This document shows positions 1-14,313 of a stretch of DNA of 64,000 nucleotides, piece by piece. The position numbers and the translations under genes are program-made. The notes under the pieces were generated by a model. It made no database searches and was not told where the DNA came from. It saw only the letters and a list, made by a program, of their open reading frames with translations. The DNA lies in NCBI RefSeq assembly GCF_900090045.1, contig NC_041778.1:186001-250000 (forward strand), written 5' to 3'. Origin of the DNA: Plasmodium malariae. Taxonomy: Eukaryota > Apicomplexa > Aconoidasida > Haemosporida > Plasmodiidae. Each line of letters starts with the position of its first letter. Positions within the stretch are counted from its first letter, which is position 1.

Positions 1-2852
1 TATACCAACTTGTTTAAACAAATTAATCAGATAAATAATTAATTAAATGAAAAAATATAAAAAAAATTATTCAATTTAATATTCTACAAAACTAATATTA
101 TTCCAAATTTTTATTACACAAAAGTAAGATAATAAATTTTTTGTTTCAATTCTTCCTTTCGTACATGCATTATTATATATATTTTTATATAAATTATATA
201 CACACATTAAAAGGTGCTTTATTAGTAACGTTTAAAATTTTGTATTACTTGAATATATCTAATTAAAATTTTACATAAAAATAGGTATTGGTATGTGAAA
301 AATATAACAGCGCATCTTAAAAATTAACACTATATTATTAAGCATGTATATAATGATACAAATTATTTAAACTTATTAGCTCTACTTAAAAAATATTTCC
401 AAAATTCTTGTGCAACTGAACTGGACATTTTTAGGAGATTTTATTTTTTCCTAATTTATTTTTTAAATGTTATAATTATCAAAAAAATTCACGTCAATTT
501 TAATTAAGCATATTTATGCAAATCAAAGAATAATCAATAAATAATTTTCATTTTTTCGCGAAATATTTAACGCGTTCTCATTTAAATATGAATATTTTGA
601 ATCAATAATAATTTAAAATGTATATATATACATACACATTTATATATTAAATTAAAATGCGTCTGTTGTAGTTGTCTTGAAAAAGTACTATAAAAGACAA
701 ATGGGAAAAAAAATATATATATATTTGAAAAAAAAACACGAAAAATTTAAAAGAATATATAATATGAAAATAAAAAATGTATAATTTAAAAGAATATATA
801 AAATGATAATAAAAATACGTAAAAGTTCAAAATAAAAAATATTATGATTTAGATTCCAAAAGTATTGTACATAAAGCAATCTTTTTTTTTTTTTTTTTTT
901 TTTCATAATTCTCTCATTTCATAGATTCAGAATAATTTACATATAAAAGGATATATATCGCGTTAAGATAAAAAAAAATACTTATTTTTGCTGTTCATTA
1001 CGTATTACATTCATTTAATCGTCTCACATTTTATCTCTTATAGTTAAAATATATACGTAAATAGATTAACCAATATAATTTAATAATTACATATAAGAAA
1101 CTTACCCTATTAAATTGCTCTAAAAAAATATATTCCATTTTATTTAATAACAATTTGTTAATTTCTTTTTTATTAAAAAGATTGAAAAGTTTTAAAAATT
1201 ATTATTTTACCTAAATTGTTATGAGTATTTTTTTTTAATTAATAAAAATATGGTTTATCCTTAAATTAAACAGTACTTATGCACATCAAAAAATCTTTGA
1301 TGATTTGCTTCCACTTCTTCCTTAAGTGTTTATTTTATATATGTGCAAATGTCAATATGAAGAATAGGTTACGTTACACAAGGTACACCTGCATATATAT
1401 ATATATATAATATATGTGTGTCTGTGTATGTACATTTATGTATTGGTGTATGTATATCTATGAGTCCATTTATGTACATGTACGTATCTGTGCACGTGTT
1501 CATATATATTACAACTTCCTACTTTCTCCTGTACAAGTATTATTCTTTATGTTAAAGTGAGATTTATTTGAATTAGTAATTTTTATAAAATGCAGAGAAA
1601 GAGTTCAAAATAAAACTAGATCGCTATTGTTTTTGCAACTGTCCCCCATATATTGGTATTCATAAAAAATGCACAAGTTATGGATAATATAATTATTATA
1701 TACTCTGAATATACAAATAAATGTTGTTTGAGAGAGAAATATAACATCACTGTGTTAATTTATAATTAAATTTTGTGTATTTTCTTCTAGGGGAAATGTA
1801 CCCTAGTTTGTTAGCCTTTGATATTTCTATTTTTACGTTCATCTTACAAAAATTAGTTTTAGTTAGTCACTTTTATATTAGCACTTTTTATCTTAATACG
1901 CAATTAATGAATGAAAATAATAGCATATATATACAATATATATATATGCATATACACATGTATATGTTTATTTAAATAACATATAGTAGTGAACTTTTTT
2001 TAGTGTATATAAAATTTTATTATACATCTTGTGACTCACGCGAACTCTTAAAAACTCAAAAAACAAATTTTACTACGAATAAAACATTTATAAAAATTAT
2101 TATTCGCTAGATAAATTTACTACATTTAAATTTATGAATTGTATTTATTTAGGTGTGTTTTATAAACATGTACATGGAAAAACAAACAAGAATATTTCCA
2201 TCTATTCAAATAGCCAAATTCATAGTATCCTCAAAAATACAATTTTCGTATAAAAAAATAGTCATAATAAAAATTAAAGTCTGCTCTAAAACAAAATTAA
2301 AAAAATAATATTATAAAACAAAATAATAATTTAAAATAATGAAAGTTATTGCTAAAACGATATTATATATTTTTATTCTGCACATGGCTACTTGACATTT
2401 TATTTTATCGAAGTATGAGATAATTTATTATAATATTTACATTAATAATCATTAAATAATAAATAATAAAAATTAAAGTTTATTATAATAGTTTATTTTA
2501 CCATAATATAAGCATGCATAAACCATAAGTTTTGAAAATTAAAAATATGTAAAATAAACGTTAGGTCCATTAACTTTTTTAATTTTTTTCGATTTTAAAA
2601 AATTACAAATTATAATACATTCAAATATATACATATAAATTAATAAATATATATGTACACACAATGACATGTATATATAAAATTTTCATACCAGTATATA
2701 CGTTAAAAAGGAATTAAATAAAAATTTACTACATCAAATATATACAAAATTAATATTAGTAAAACATATATATATATATACATATATACATGCACATATT
2801 AATACATGTACCGTACATATATATATATATATATGTACTTATACGCATATAT

Positions 2853-2910
<58 letters not shown>

Positions 2911-3163
2911 GAAAGAAAAAATAAGAAAAAACTTGAAGTTAAAAAAATATTACCTAATATTCAAAATTGTACACTAAAAGCACACATTTTAAAAATAAAA
3001 ACCTCAATTAAAAAGGTATAAAAAAAAAAAATTAAGTACATTTTTTTTCAAGTTACTCTTAAATACTAAAATTTTATTGAGAGTACAAAAAATTGTACTC
3101 TAAATGTATGGATTTACAAGCATACATTTTTATTAAGTAAAATTTATTAATATATATATATAT
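1..3163. other. gene-free AT-rich subtelomeric spacer
   Basis: No credible gene in either strand; open frames are under 75 codons and are made of TAT/ATA or poly-A runs. It holds a (TA)n microsatellite at about 2855-2904, shorter TA runs near 1398 and 2767, and a 22-nt poly-T at about 882-903. No telomeric heptamer array or Rep20-like unit is visible. It lies downstream (3') of the LSA3-like gene. Confidence 0.7.
2855..2904. repeat. (TA)n microsatellite
   Basis: An uninterrupted run of about 25 TA dinucleotides. It creates a spurious Ile-Tyr open frame on the plus strand. Confidence 0.9.
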
Positions 3164-6100
3164 TTACTCGGTTTTATCATAAAAACTTGATAAATAAGCC
3201 CCTATACTATGTTGCAATTCATTAAACAAATCGACATACAAGGAATAAAATTGTCTTTTCTTCTTTTTGTTCACTGTTGTATCTACCTTTGATAAAAGAT
3301 ATGATACTGCAAATATGGTTATGCATGATGACAATATAGAGGAAACAACAGCTCCAAATGCAAATAGTCCTACAGAACCCATTCCAGTGAAAAAGGGTAT
3401 GGTAAATATTTTATATTTATTTATTAAATTTTTTAATTTACTAAAAAATCCTTCGCTAGTCTTAACGACATCTTTCGTTTCACGTTTTGAGCTGAACGCT
3501 CTATTTACTTCTTTTTCAACTTCTTCATCTACCCTGTGAACAAAATTCTTTACTGTTGTCACATGTTTTTTAACTGTTTCTGAATTTAATCCCACCTTTT
3601 GCGACAAGTCATGTGCTTTGTCCTTAAAATTTTGTGCAGTTAACTTCTCCTGTTCACTTTTTACTAATTTCTCCGACATTTTCTTTCTTGGTTTTTTAAT
3701 CTTTCGTTTCTCATCCTTTTGTTTCTCATCCTTTTGTTTCTCATCCTTTTGTTTCTCATCCTTTTGTTTCTCATCCTTTTGTTTCTCATCCTTTCGCTTT
3801 TCACCCTTTCGCTTTTCACCCTTCTGCTTTTCAACCTTCAGTTTTTCAACTTTTTCTTTTTCATCCTTTCGCTTTTCACCCTTTCGCTTTTCACCCTTCT
3901 GCTTTTCAACCTTCAGTTTTTCAACTTTTTCTTTTTCATCCTTTTGTTTTTCCTTCTTTTCCTCTTGAACTAATTTACTTGGTAATTTTTTTCTTGATTT
4001 TTTATCTTTTGATTTTTTCTTTTTTCCCTTTTCTACTGACCCTTTATCTGACAAGGATTTTTCAGATAATTTTACATTATCTTTTTTCTTCTGTCCACTT
4101 TTCTTAATAGATTTTGAAAACATATTTCTCAAGGATTCAATTTCTGATTCCGGTACATCTCGACCTGTGGCCCTCTTTATCATACTGGATACATTTTCTT
4201 TCGATTTTACAAAATCCTGTAGTTTACCTAATAACTGTTTATTCATATGCACGTTTCTGGGTAACATCTTAAATAAATCTCCTTGTAAATCTGCCCCATC
4301 TTTTTCTTGCTCACCTTCAGTTGTTTCTGCATCTACTTCTAAATTATCTAATATGTCACTTTTTAAATCTACTTCTTCTGTACCTTCTTCATTTTCTTCT
4401 AAAACTTCATCTGTAGTTTTTTGTACTACTTTTTTGATGTCTTCCCCAATACTATTATCTCCAATAATTGATACATTTTCTTTTTCCTTTTCTTCCATAA
4501 TTTCCTCAGCAACTTCTTGTAGTACTTCCTTGGTGTCTTGTTCAACAATATCTTCTGAAACTATTGCTATACTTTCTTCTTTTTTTTCTTCCATAATCTC
4601 ATCTGCAGCTTCTTGTATTACTTCTTTAATATCTTTATTATTATCTTCTGAAAGTACTGATATATTTTCTTCCATTATTTTATCTGCAGCTTCTTGTACT
4701 ACTTTTTCAACATCTTGTTCAATATTATCTTCTGAAACTATTGCTATACTTTCTTCTTTTTTTTCTTCCATAATTTCATCTGCAGCTTCTTGTATTACTT
4801 CTTTAATATCTTTATTATTATCTTCTGAAAGTACTGAAATATTTTCTTCCATTATTTTATCTGTAGCTTCTTGTACTACCTCTTCAACATCTTGTTCAAT
4901 ATTATCTTCTGAAAATACTGCTACACTTTCTTCTTTTTTTTCTTCCATAATCTCATCTGCAGCTTCTTGTATTACTTCGTTAACGTCTTCAGTTTTAACT
5001 TCTTCAGTTACTAATCCATTTTCTTCCATTATTTTATCTGCAGCTTCTTGTACTATTTCTTCAACATCATCTTCAATATTCTCCTCTGAAATTACTGACA
5101 CATTTTCTTCTTTTTTTTCTTCCAAAACTTCATCTGATGCTTCTTGTATTACTTCGTTGACGTCTTCAGTTTTAACTTCTTCAGTTACTAATACATTTTC
5201 TTCCATTATTTTATCTGTAGCTTCTTGTACTACCTCTTCAACATCTTGTTCAATATTATCTTCTGAAAATACTGCTACACTTTCTTCTTTTTTTCCTTCC
5301 ATAATCTCATCTGCAGCTTCTTGTATTACTTCGTTGACGTCTTCAGTTTTAACTTCTTCAGTTACTAATACATTTTCTTCCATTATTTTATCTGCAGCTT
5401 CTTGTACTACCTCTTCAACACCTTGTTCAATATTATCTTCTGAAAATACTGCTACATTGTTTTCTTTTTTTTCCTCTAAAACTTCATCTGCTGCTTCTTG
5501 TATTACTCCTTTAATATATTCTTCAAAATTATCTTCTCCAATAAATGCCAAATTTTCTTCTTTTTCTTGAACAATTACATCAGCAGCTTCTTGTACTATT
5601 TCTTCGACATCATCTTCAATATTCTCCTCTGAAATTACTGACACATTTTCTTCTTTTTTTTCTTCCAAAACTTCATCTGATGCTTCTTGTATTACTTCGT
5701 TGACGTCTTCAGTTTTAACTTCTTCAGTTACTAATACATTTTCTTCCATTATTTTATCTGCAGTTTCTTGCACTACTTCTTTGACGTCTTCCCCAATACT
5801 ATTATCTCCAATAACTGATACATTTTCTTCTTCTTTTTTTTCCATTATTGCATCTGCCGCTTCTTTTACTACTTCAATATCTTCTTCGGTAACATCTTCA
5901 CCAATAACTCCTACATTTTCTTTATCATTTTGTTCCATTATTTCTTCTACTGCTTTTTGTACTACTTTTTCAACGTCTTCCTCCACATTAACTTCTGAAA
6001 CTACTTCTACACGTTCTTCTTTTTTTTCTTCCATAATTTCATCTGCAGCTTCTTGTATTACTTCGTTGACGTCTTCAGTTTTAACTTCTTCAGTTACTAA

Positions 6101-9100
6101 TACATTTTCTTCCATTATTTTATCTGCAGCTTCTTGTACTACCTCTTCAACATCTTGTTCAATATTATCTTCTGAAAATACTGCTACATTTTCTTCTTTT
6201 TTTTCTTCTAAAACTTCATCTGCTGCCTCTTGTACCACTTCATTCACTTCTTCAATATTATCTTCACCAATAAGTACTGTATTTTCTTCTTTTTCTTGCA
6301 TAATTTCTTCTGTTGCCTCTTGTACTACTTTTTTGACGTCTTCCCCAATATTATCTCCAATAACTAATACATTTTTGTAATCATTTTCTTCCATAATTTC
6401 ATCTGCTGCTTCTTGTACTACTTCTTTGATGTCTTCAGTTTTGACTTCTTCAGCTACTAATACATCTCCTTCTTCTTTTTCTTTCCTTATTTCTTCTGAA
6501 GCTTCTTGTACTACTTCTTTGACACCACCTTCTCCAAAATTATTATCTACTATAATTGATACATTTTTATCCTCATTTTCTTCCATAATTTCATCTGCTG
6601 CTTCTTGTACTACTTCTTCTACAACTTCTTGTGTATTATGTTCATTATTCTCTTGAACAGTTTTTTCTAAGTACTCTCTCATATTGTCCATCAAAGTTTC
6701 ATCTTCTTCATCTAAATCATCAGTTTCACCTTCTTCTAGGTCAAAATTACCTGATAATAAATCTAGTAAACTTTTTTGGGGGTCTACATTTAATTTTTCT
6801 GATAATTCTTCAGGTAGTTTCACGTTTCCAGAAAGTATTTTTTGTACATTTTGTTTAATCTCTTCTTCACTTTGTCCTTGGAACAAAGCTTCATCATTTT
6901 CAGTCTCAGTATTATCAGTAGACACATCCTCCTCTTCACTTAATGTTTCTGATTCATTTTTTTCGATTTCCTTTTTATTTCCGGAAAACATACTTAATAA
7001 GTTTTTATTTAAGTTTTCATAAAACTTTTCTGGTTCCTTTTCCAATCCTTGCACATCTCCTGAAAACATATTTAATAACGTTTCTTTAAAGTCCTTGTCA
7101 GCATTTTTTAACATACCTTCTGAATATTCATTTTCTCCTGCTGTTTCTTCATCATTTTCTTCTTCACCTATCTCTTCATTTTCTTCCACATCTTCTTCTG
7201 CAACGACTTCTGTAGATTCTTCCTTATCACCTGTTACAGGACCTCCTACAACATCTGTGTTTTCCTTCTTCGTTTCTTCGTTTCCATTTATATTTTTGAA
7301 AACATGTTCTAATGCATCTTTGTTCATTACTACTTCTTCTAAATTCAATACATTTAGCAATGCATTTTCATTTGTTTCTACTTTTTTTTCAAAATTTTCT
7401 AATAATTCCCCATTCACTTCTTTTAAAATATCTAGTTCATTACCTTCTACATTTAATTCTCCATTTTCTTCTAAATTTTCTAATACGCATTCTTTTACTT
7501 CTTCTAAACTATGTAAAACATTTTCATTTACTTCCTCATTTACATTTATATTTTCTTCTAAATTATCTGACAATTCTTCCCTTGGCTCTTCCGTTACAAG
7601 TACATTATTTAACATATCATCTCTTATTTCTTGTAAACTTTCTAATATGTTTTCCTCTTTTTCAACATCGTTTTTTATATTCTCTAACAAGTCATTCAAA
7701 ACGTTTTTGTTTTCTTCTACTTTTTCTTCCATATTATCTAACAATCCATCTTCTAATTCCTTTATATTTTCCAATGAGGTTTCATCTGTTTCTTTATTTT
7801 GTTCTAGAAAATCGAAGATGTTATCTTTTACATTTTCGTCTTGGTTTTCAACTACATTATCTAATAAGCTATCTTCTATATGTTCTTTACTTTCTTCTAA
7901 ATTTTCTAAAAAATTACCATTTACATCCTCCCCATTCTGTTCTACCCTTTCTTCTAAATTATCTACTAAATTTTCTTCTATTTCTTCTAAAAAATTCAGT
8001 GTACTTTCATCTTCTACAGCCTCATGCGCGTATTCCTGGGAAACTTCTTCTGCATGTTCCTCTATATTATCAAAAGCATTTTGATATACATCTTCTAACT
8101 CTTTATCTTTTACTTCTTCGTTATCATATACTTCTCCAATTTGTTCTATTTTACCAAATATTTTATCAAATACTTCTTCTGTATGTTGTGGATTATCTAA
8201 TATGTTATCATGGTCTCTTTCATTTAGTTCCACACCACTAAATACTTCATCATTTACTTCTTCTATATCTTGTACATTATCAAATATTTTAACATGTGTT
8301 TCTTCATTCTGTTCTACTTTACCAAATACCTTATCAATTACTTCAGCAGTAAGTTGCGTATTATCAAGTTCGTTATCATTTATATTTGTACTTTCTTCTA
8401 TGTTTTCTAATGTGTCATAAGGTACTTCTTCACTTAATTCATCGTTCTTTAGTAAATTATAAAATACCTCACTTGCTTCAGTTTCCTCCACTTCATTTAC
8501 ACTTTCTTCTTCTACTTTATCTAATATATCATAATTTACACTTTCTTCTTCTACTTTATCTAACAAATCATAATTTACACTTTCTTCTTCTACTTTATCT
8601 AACAAATCATAATTTACACTTTCTTCTTCTACTTTATCTAACATATCATCATTTACACTTTCTTCTACTTTATCTAACAAATCATAATTTACACTTTCTT
8701 CTTCTACTTTATCTAACAAATCATCATTTACACTTTCTTCTTCTACTTTATCTAACAAATCATCATTTACACTTTCTTCTTCTACTTTATCTAACAAATC
8801 ATAATTTACACTTTCTTCTTCTACTTTATCTAACATATCATCATTTACACTTTCTTCTACTTTATCTAACAAATCATAATTTACACTTTCTTCTTCTACT
8901 TTATCTAACATATCATCATTTACACTTTCTTCTACTTTATCTAACAAATCATCATTTACACTTTCTTCTTCTACTTTATCTAACATATCATCATTTACAC
9001 TTTCTTCTACTTTATCTAATACATCATCATTTAATTCGCTTTCCTCAAGCTTTTTCTTCAATTCTTCCAGTATATCTTCATTTAGCTCATCACTATTTTC

Positions 9101-9369
9101 TAAATGATTTAAAAAAACCTTATTAAAATCATCATTATCTAAATTTTCGGTTGTACTTGCACCATCTTCTGAATTGAATGCAACATTTACATCTTGCGTT
9201 GGAAAAACAGACTCACTTGTTTCATCAATTTCTGTTAATGATCTTTTGAAATTAAAATTTGAAATTTTATCTAACTTATTCGCATTGCTATTCCATGAAT
9301 TATATGAGGTGCACTAAAAATACAAAGCAAAGAAAAAAAAAAAAAAGTTGTAAAAATTTTTTTTTATTT

Positions 9370-9405
<36 letters not shown>

Positions 9406-9891
9406 TGTATACGTGGGTATAAGTGCATATGTGTATATGTATCCTTATAAACGAAAATTATTATTTTATAAAAAAATTATTATTACATATACGTAACAAT
9501 TAATTATGAAGCAAAAATCCAAAAAAAAAAAAAAATAAAATAAAACAAAAACAACTATAAAAAGGACAAAATGATGTAGCATATAAAATATAGGGAGAAA
9601 AAAAAGAAAAATTAAAAATAAAACAAAATAAAGAAAATTCAAATAACGCAAAACATAATAAAATTAGATCTTTTATTTTTGACTTACATTATTATTAGGA
9701 GATAAGTGAATTACCCATATTAAAATAGTATATGTAATTATTTTGATCAGAATTGGAAATTTAATTATTTTTTCTCTCATATGACATTTTTTCACCGTCC
9801 ACATGTTGGATCTATTAAATATGTTACTTATATTACGTTGATAGTTTTCATTATGTTTAGATAAATTGCAGTTGTAATTTTTATTTATCAT
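3164..9891 (-). CDS. LSA3: LSA3-like giant Glu-rich exported repeat antigen (two exons)
   Basis: Exon 1 is 9891-9688 (68 codons, recessed hydrophobic stretch at about residues 43-60). The intron is 9687-9314 (GTAAGT donor, TTTTTAG acceptor, phase 0) and exon 2 is 9313-3164; 2117 aa in all. PEXEL RSLTE lies at residues 92-96, predicting export into the host cell. Next come 14 units of 12-13 aa around SVN(D/Y)D(L/M)LDKVEE (about 160-345), a long Glu-rich region with four L-SGN/SGD motifs, about 25 units around EVVQEAADEIMEE (about 955-1705), 5-aa KQKDE repeats (about 1853-1933), and two hydrophobic segments near the C terminus (about 2036-2078). Known in the family: P. falciparum liver stage antigen 3 sits in the same neighbourhood and has the same two-exon, Glu-rich, C-terminal-hydrophobic plan. 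Orthology is inferred from position and architecture; the repeat units differ. Function is unknown, an exported/antigenic protein. Confidence 0.75.
3718..3957 (-). repeat. 15-bp coding repeat (KQKDE / KRKGE)
   Basis: A run of 15-bp units encoding Lys-rich pentapeptides (KQKDE, KRKGE, KLKVE, KEKVE). It includes a duplicated block of about 60-75 bp (compare 3796-3855 with 3865-3930). It forms a highly charged basic stretch ahead of the C-terminal membrane region of the LSA3-like protein. Confidence 0.9.
4370..6650 (-). repeat. degenerate coding repeat (V-QEAADEIMEE family), about 25 copies
   Basis: Central repeat domain of the LSA3-like gene. Each unit has the core (V/I)-(V/I)-QEA(A/S/T)D-(E/K)-(I/V)-(M/L)-EE followed by an acidic spacer such as VLVTEEVKTEDV or VAVFSEDNIEQDV. 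Long spacers recur as blocks, for example at about 4900-5440, showing unequal exchange of multi-unit segments. Stop-free frames on the opposite strand are a by-product of the codon bias. Confidence 0.85.
8497..9037 (-). repeat. 36/39-bp coding tandem repeat, 14 copies
   Basis: N-terminal repeat array of the LSA3-like gene. Units encode (E)SVN-(D/Y)-D-(L/M/I)-LDKVEE. The length switches between 12 and 13 codons according to one optional Glu. Met-variant units always follow a unit lacking the extra Glu, so 75-bp dimers are the higher-order unit. Nucleotide identity is very high, suggesting recent expansion. Confidence 0.9.
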
Positions 9892-12800
9892 TTTTTATTT
9901 CACAAAAATATAATAAATAATAAAGCATAAGGTGGAAATGAGGATAAACAAAAAATACGTCAAAAATATTCTTGTATTAATTTTTTATAAAAAAACACTT
10001 AAAAACATTTTATTTATAAAAAGGGAAAAAGAAAAAAGATAAAATAAAAAAGAAAAAAAAAATTTATAAAATACTAAAAGTATGTGTTGTATACCTACAT
10101 ATAAGCATATTCCCTAGTATTATATATATACATATATATATATATATAATAATTAATAAATTTTATTATTACAGTAATTTATATTTATTTTTTTTTTTGA
10201 AAAAAAAATTAAATTAAATAAAATATTATAATATAAACAATAAATCTTAATAAAATAAAAGAAACTTTTAACCGTGATAATTCATAAAATTATAAAATGG
10301 GGATTATATAAAATATTAATAATCATGTTATTTTATGCTATATTATTAATAATATATATTTATACAAAGCTGGGAAAAAATAGATTCATGAAATATTTAA
10401 AACATAACAATTTTAAATGGGCTTAATTTTTAAAAAAATGTAATATCTATTTTATTCTCTATTATTATATACAAAACTTTTTATTATTTATTACTTCTTT
10501 TTGAATGTTAATTGAAATTATATCGTAATAAAATGTATAATTTGTATTATATATATATATATATATATATATATCTTATAAATATATATACACATGTGCT
10601 ATATAATATTATATATATATTTATTAATTAATTTTTGGTCATAGAATCAATAACGCAAGAGAAAAAAAAACTGTTTTAAAATAGTGCCTTATTTTTCTTT
10701 ATAGAATAACAATTATATTAAGAAAATATATACATACAAAAAAGAAAAAGAGATTGATTTGGGGGTCAATAGTACGGTAATTTTTTTTTTTTTTTTATAC
10801 TTACATTAAGTGAAATAATTAATGTTTTTTTTTTTTTTTTTTATCCGTGTACAATAATATATATATATATATATAATATATTAAGAAATTCTGAATTACA
10901 ACTTCTATGTGTTAACTCTTTTTTTTTCTAGGTTTATTTATTTTTTTCTTTGGCAATTATGTAGAAATTATTAAATTTTACATTATATACTATTGCATTA
11001 TACTAATAATGGAAGTATGGATATATAAAAAAAAAAAAAAAAAAAAAACTCAATGAAAATTTGTGTTTAAAGTTTCCTATTCTAATAATTAAACCCTAGT
11101 TTCACAAATTTTTACATGCAAAAATTTCTTTTCTGTTTAAAGGAATTATATATATATAAATACATAAATATATACAACCTAACCGAAAAATAACTTTTAT
11201 TAGAAAAAAGTAAATAAAATATAATATATATATATATACATTATATTATGTACAAACATAAAAAAAAAAAAAAAAACTATTACAAGCAAAAAGTCCTTGC
11301 AAAATTGAGCTGCATGTATAATATTTTAAACAAATCCAAAAACACAAAAAAAAAAAAAACACACAGGTGAATTTTCTCGTTTCGCAATAAGTTTAATAAT
11401 ATTTACTCCATTGTTTAGATATAATATATATATATTATTATTATATATTTATTTGTACATTGCAATAATAATAGTATTTAGTGTTAAAAATTGCTAATAA
11501 ATTTCCTCCCTTAAATAAAATTTTTTAAAGCAAATATAAATAATATTATTATAGCACAGAATTTTCAATAGTAATGCTATTATACAGTAAAAATTATCTT
11601 TGTTACATAATAAATAAAAATATTATTTATGATATTTTATTTATATATAAGATTTTTCCTTTTTTCTTTTTTTTTGGCTAGTTATGTAAAATAGTGTATT
11701 ATAAAAATTACTTGAATGACCAAAAAAATTCCCGAGAATAGTTAATGTTTTATGAAAAAGGGTGTAGTTAAACTTTCATAGTAATATTTTATATATATAA
11801 AATAAGCAGATGGGCCTTTATAAACAAATTTTATAACGAAATTTATGAAAATATTTTATTACGAAACAAAATAGTTTTTCTTGTTTAAAAGTTTCTTTTG
11901 TGCATAGCGCAAATGTATAAATCCTCGTATGTTACGGAAATATATAAAAATTAGCAAAAAAAAAAACTAATGTATCTTTTATATTAATAATGTGGAAAGT
12001 TTTCTTTTATCTCCATATTTTTAATTTTTCAAGAATATTATAATGTACATTAAAAGAATAAAAAATAAAGAGTTCACAAATATATTCAAAAAATAATTGC
12101 TTTTCGTCAATGTAACCGTATACATATATATATTTATATGTACAGTTCAAATACTCATAATTAATTAAATATAGATTGTAGCACCTCAAAAAAATAGTAA
12201 AAGTATATTATTTATATAACTCATATTTTGCTTATTTTACCCCTCTTTCTTTTTTTAATTTTTCTTCCGAACAATCTTTTTGCATCTTTTACATGTAACA
12301 ACATGAGCTTTCACAGGTAAGTCCCCCTATATAGTAATCCTTTTAATAGAAATTTTAGAAACTTATAATATTTGTGGAAATTTAAAATACCTATACTCTT
12401 TTATGTAACATGTATAATCTAATGTGGTCTGTTTTATTATATTGGAAAAATAGTACATCTTTTTTCTAGAATAATATTAATAATAATTTTGCATGTGGTA
12501 ATTTATTAATAATTAATAGTTGAATTTACATGTATCTCTACATAACAAATGATAATATAAATTTGTTATTAAGAATTTATATTTATTAAAAGTACTTCAG
12601 CATAATAAATTAAATCCTTCTCTTATAACATAATTGACATTATCATCTTAAGAACATCTTGCACATTATGACATCTTTATTCGCATTTATTGAATAATGA
12701 GGAGATAATATTACTTATAGAAACTGAGTACTTCATCACTCTCATAAGGACTATTAACAAATGTTCAAAATGAAAAAATGCTTCAGAAAAATGTTAAGTG

Positions 12801-13373
12801 GCTTCACTTATGTAAAGGAATTTTCATAATACTAAGAGAAAAAAAAATTATGCATTTTTTAAAATTTTCATATAAAGGGCATTTTTATGGAGCGTCAATT
12901 TCAGTTCTATAAATGCAGTAACCTTGTCTTACGAAACAAATGAATACGCATATATATGTATACATATAAATATATATATGTACACATATTTATGTATGTA
13001 TGTTCACATATATATATCTTTATTCTTATAACATATTTAACGGAATTTATTCGTTTTCTTTTGTTCAATATAAAACCATTCTTAACATTATGCTTATGCT
13101 TTTACTTATATGTAATATTTTAGAATACTAGTTTTTTACGTCCATTATTAAAACTTAAGTTAAATTAAATAACAGTAAATTACTTAATAAGAATAATATC
13201 ATTTTATAACTAACCTACGTTCGTTACTTTAATTTAGGATGTAAAAACCCAGAAATATTAATTCATTATGCTAAAATATATTTTTTCCAAAAATAAAATA
13301 TTGGTAACAAAATTTTGCAAACCTTTATACAAAGTTTGATAAAAGACTTCTTAAATTTAAAGCTCTATTATTA

Positions 13374-13406
<33 letters not shown>

Positions 13407-14313
13407 AAAATAATAAAATAATTATATGATAAAATGTTGAAATGGTTGTTTGGCATAATGGTAAAATAAAATAAACAGTAAAAAAAAAAAATACTTTCAT
13501 TGATTTCATTAAATCCACATATATGTAATAACTCTTACGTATTTGAACTTAAGACATTGTTCCAAAAAATATTAATAAAATTACATGCATTTTATAAATA
13601 ATATCGTACCATTTACTACTAAAAAATGAAAATTTATGCCTATGTTTTACGAAACTTTAAAGTATCAGTTAATAAATGTAGAATAAAAATAAAAATATTC
13701 ATTTTACTAATTAATTCATGTACAACGACATACAAATCGTAATACGTCAATTGATATTAAGCTTCTAAAAAATTATATTTCTAATTAACGTATTTCAATA
13801 TATTTTAATTCGGTACACGCAATGCACAATTGTGATCTGTATATATACGTATGTGTACATGTATATATATACACACATATACATGTCATCCATAAAATGT
13901 TCAAATATGCTTGGAGGTACATATATTCAAAAAAACAAAAAAAAAAATAGTTAAAAATTAAGATATTAAAAAGTGGATAGTTATATGCATACACACTCAT
14001 ACATATAAGTGCGTACCGAAATGTATATATATATATACATCCTGTTAACCTTAACCACTTCAAAATTTGTAATTATAAGTCCTTAAATGGGCACAAAACA
14101 CTCAAAGATATTACATACGTTAAAATTTTTCATACCTGTTAGTATATCTAAACAGCTTCTTATATTATAATTGTCTGTATAGAGTTGCTTTTTACCTTTG
14201 CATTTAAAAAAAAAGAAGTTTTTCTTACAAAGTCGGTTTACATTTATCTGTATATATGTGTACATATAAGCATATGTTCTCGTATGGGCGTTTGTACATG
14301 TTTTTAATTTTCA
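9892..14313. other. 4.4-kb gene-free AT-rich spacer
   Basis: Upstream region of the LSA3-like gene and downstream region of the next exported gene. I see no open frame above 92 codons and none with protein-like composition. It contains many poly-A/T runs (11029-11048, 13374-13404), TA runs (10551-10574, 10856-10876) and poly-T at about 10780-10843. The 10-12 kb part is among the most AT-rich in the window. Confidence 0.6.

Noticed and set aside
1..3163. Left end considered as telomere-proximal DNA
   Set aside because: No TTTAGGG/TTCAGGG-type heptamers or subtelomeric repeat families are visible.
4167..9126. Long plus-strand open frames (up to 467 codons) over the LSA3-like gene
   Set aside because: They are the antisense of Glu/Asp/Val-rich repeats, giving Ser/Phe/Thr- or Leu/His-rich translations with no start context, domain or splice signals. 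The minus-strand gene with PEXEL explains the DNA.
9892..12000. Very AT-rich stretch considered as a centromere
   Set aside because: Plasmodium centromeres are extreme AT blocks with internal imperfect arrays. I see no such array here, and the syntenic position in P. falciparum is near a chromosome end, not the centromere.
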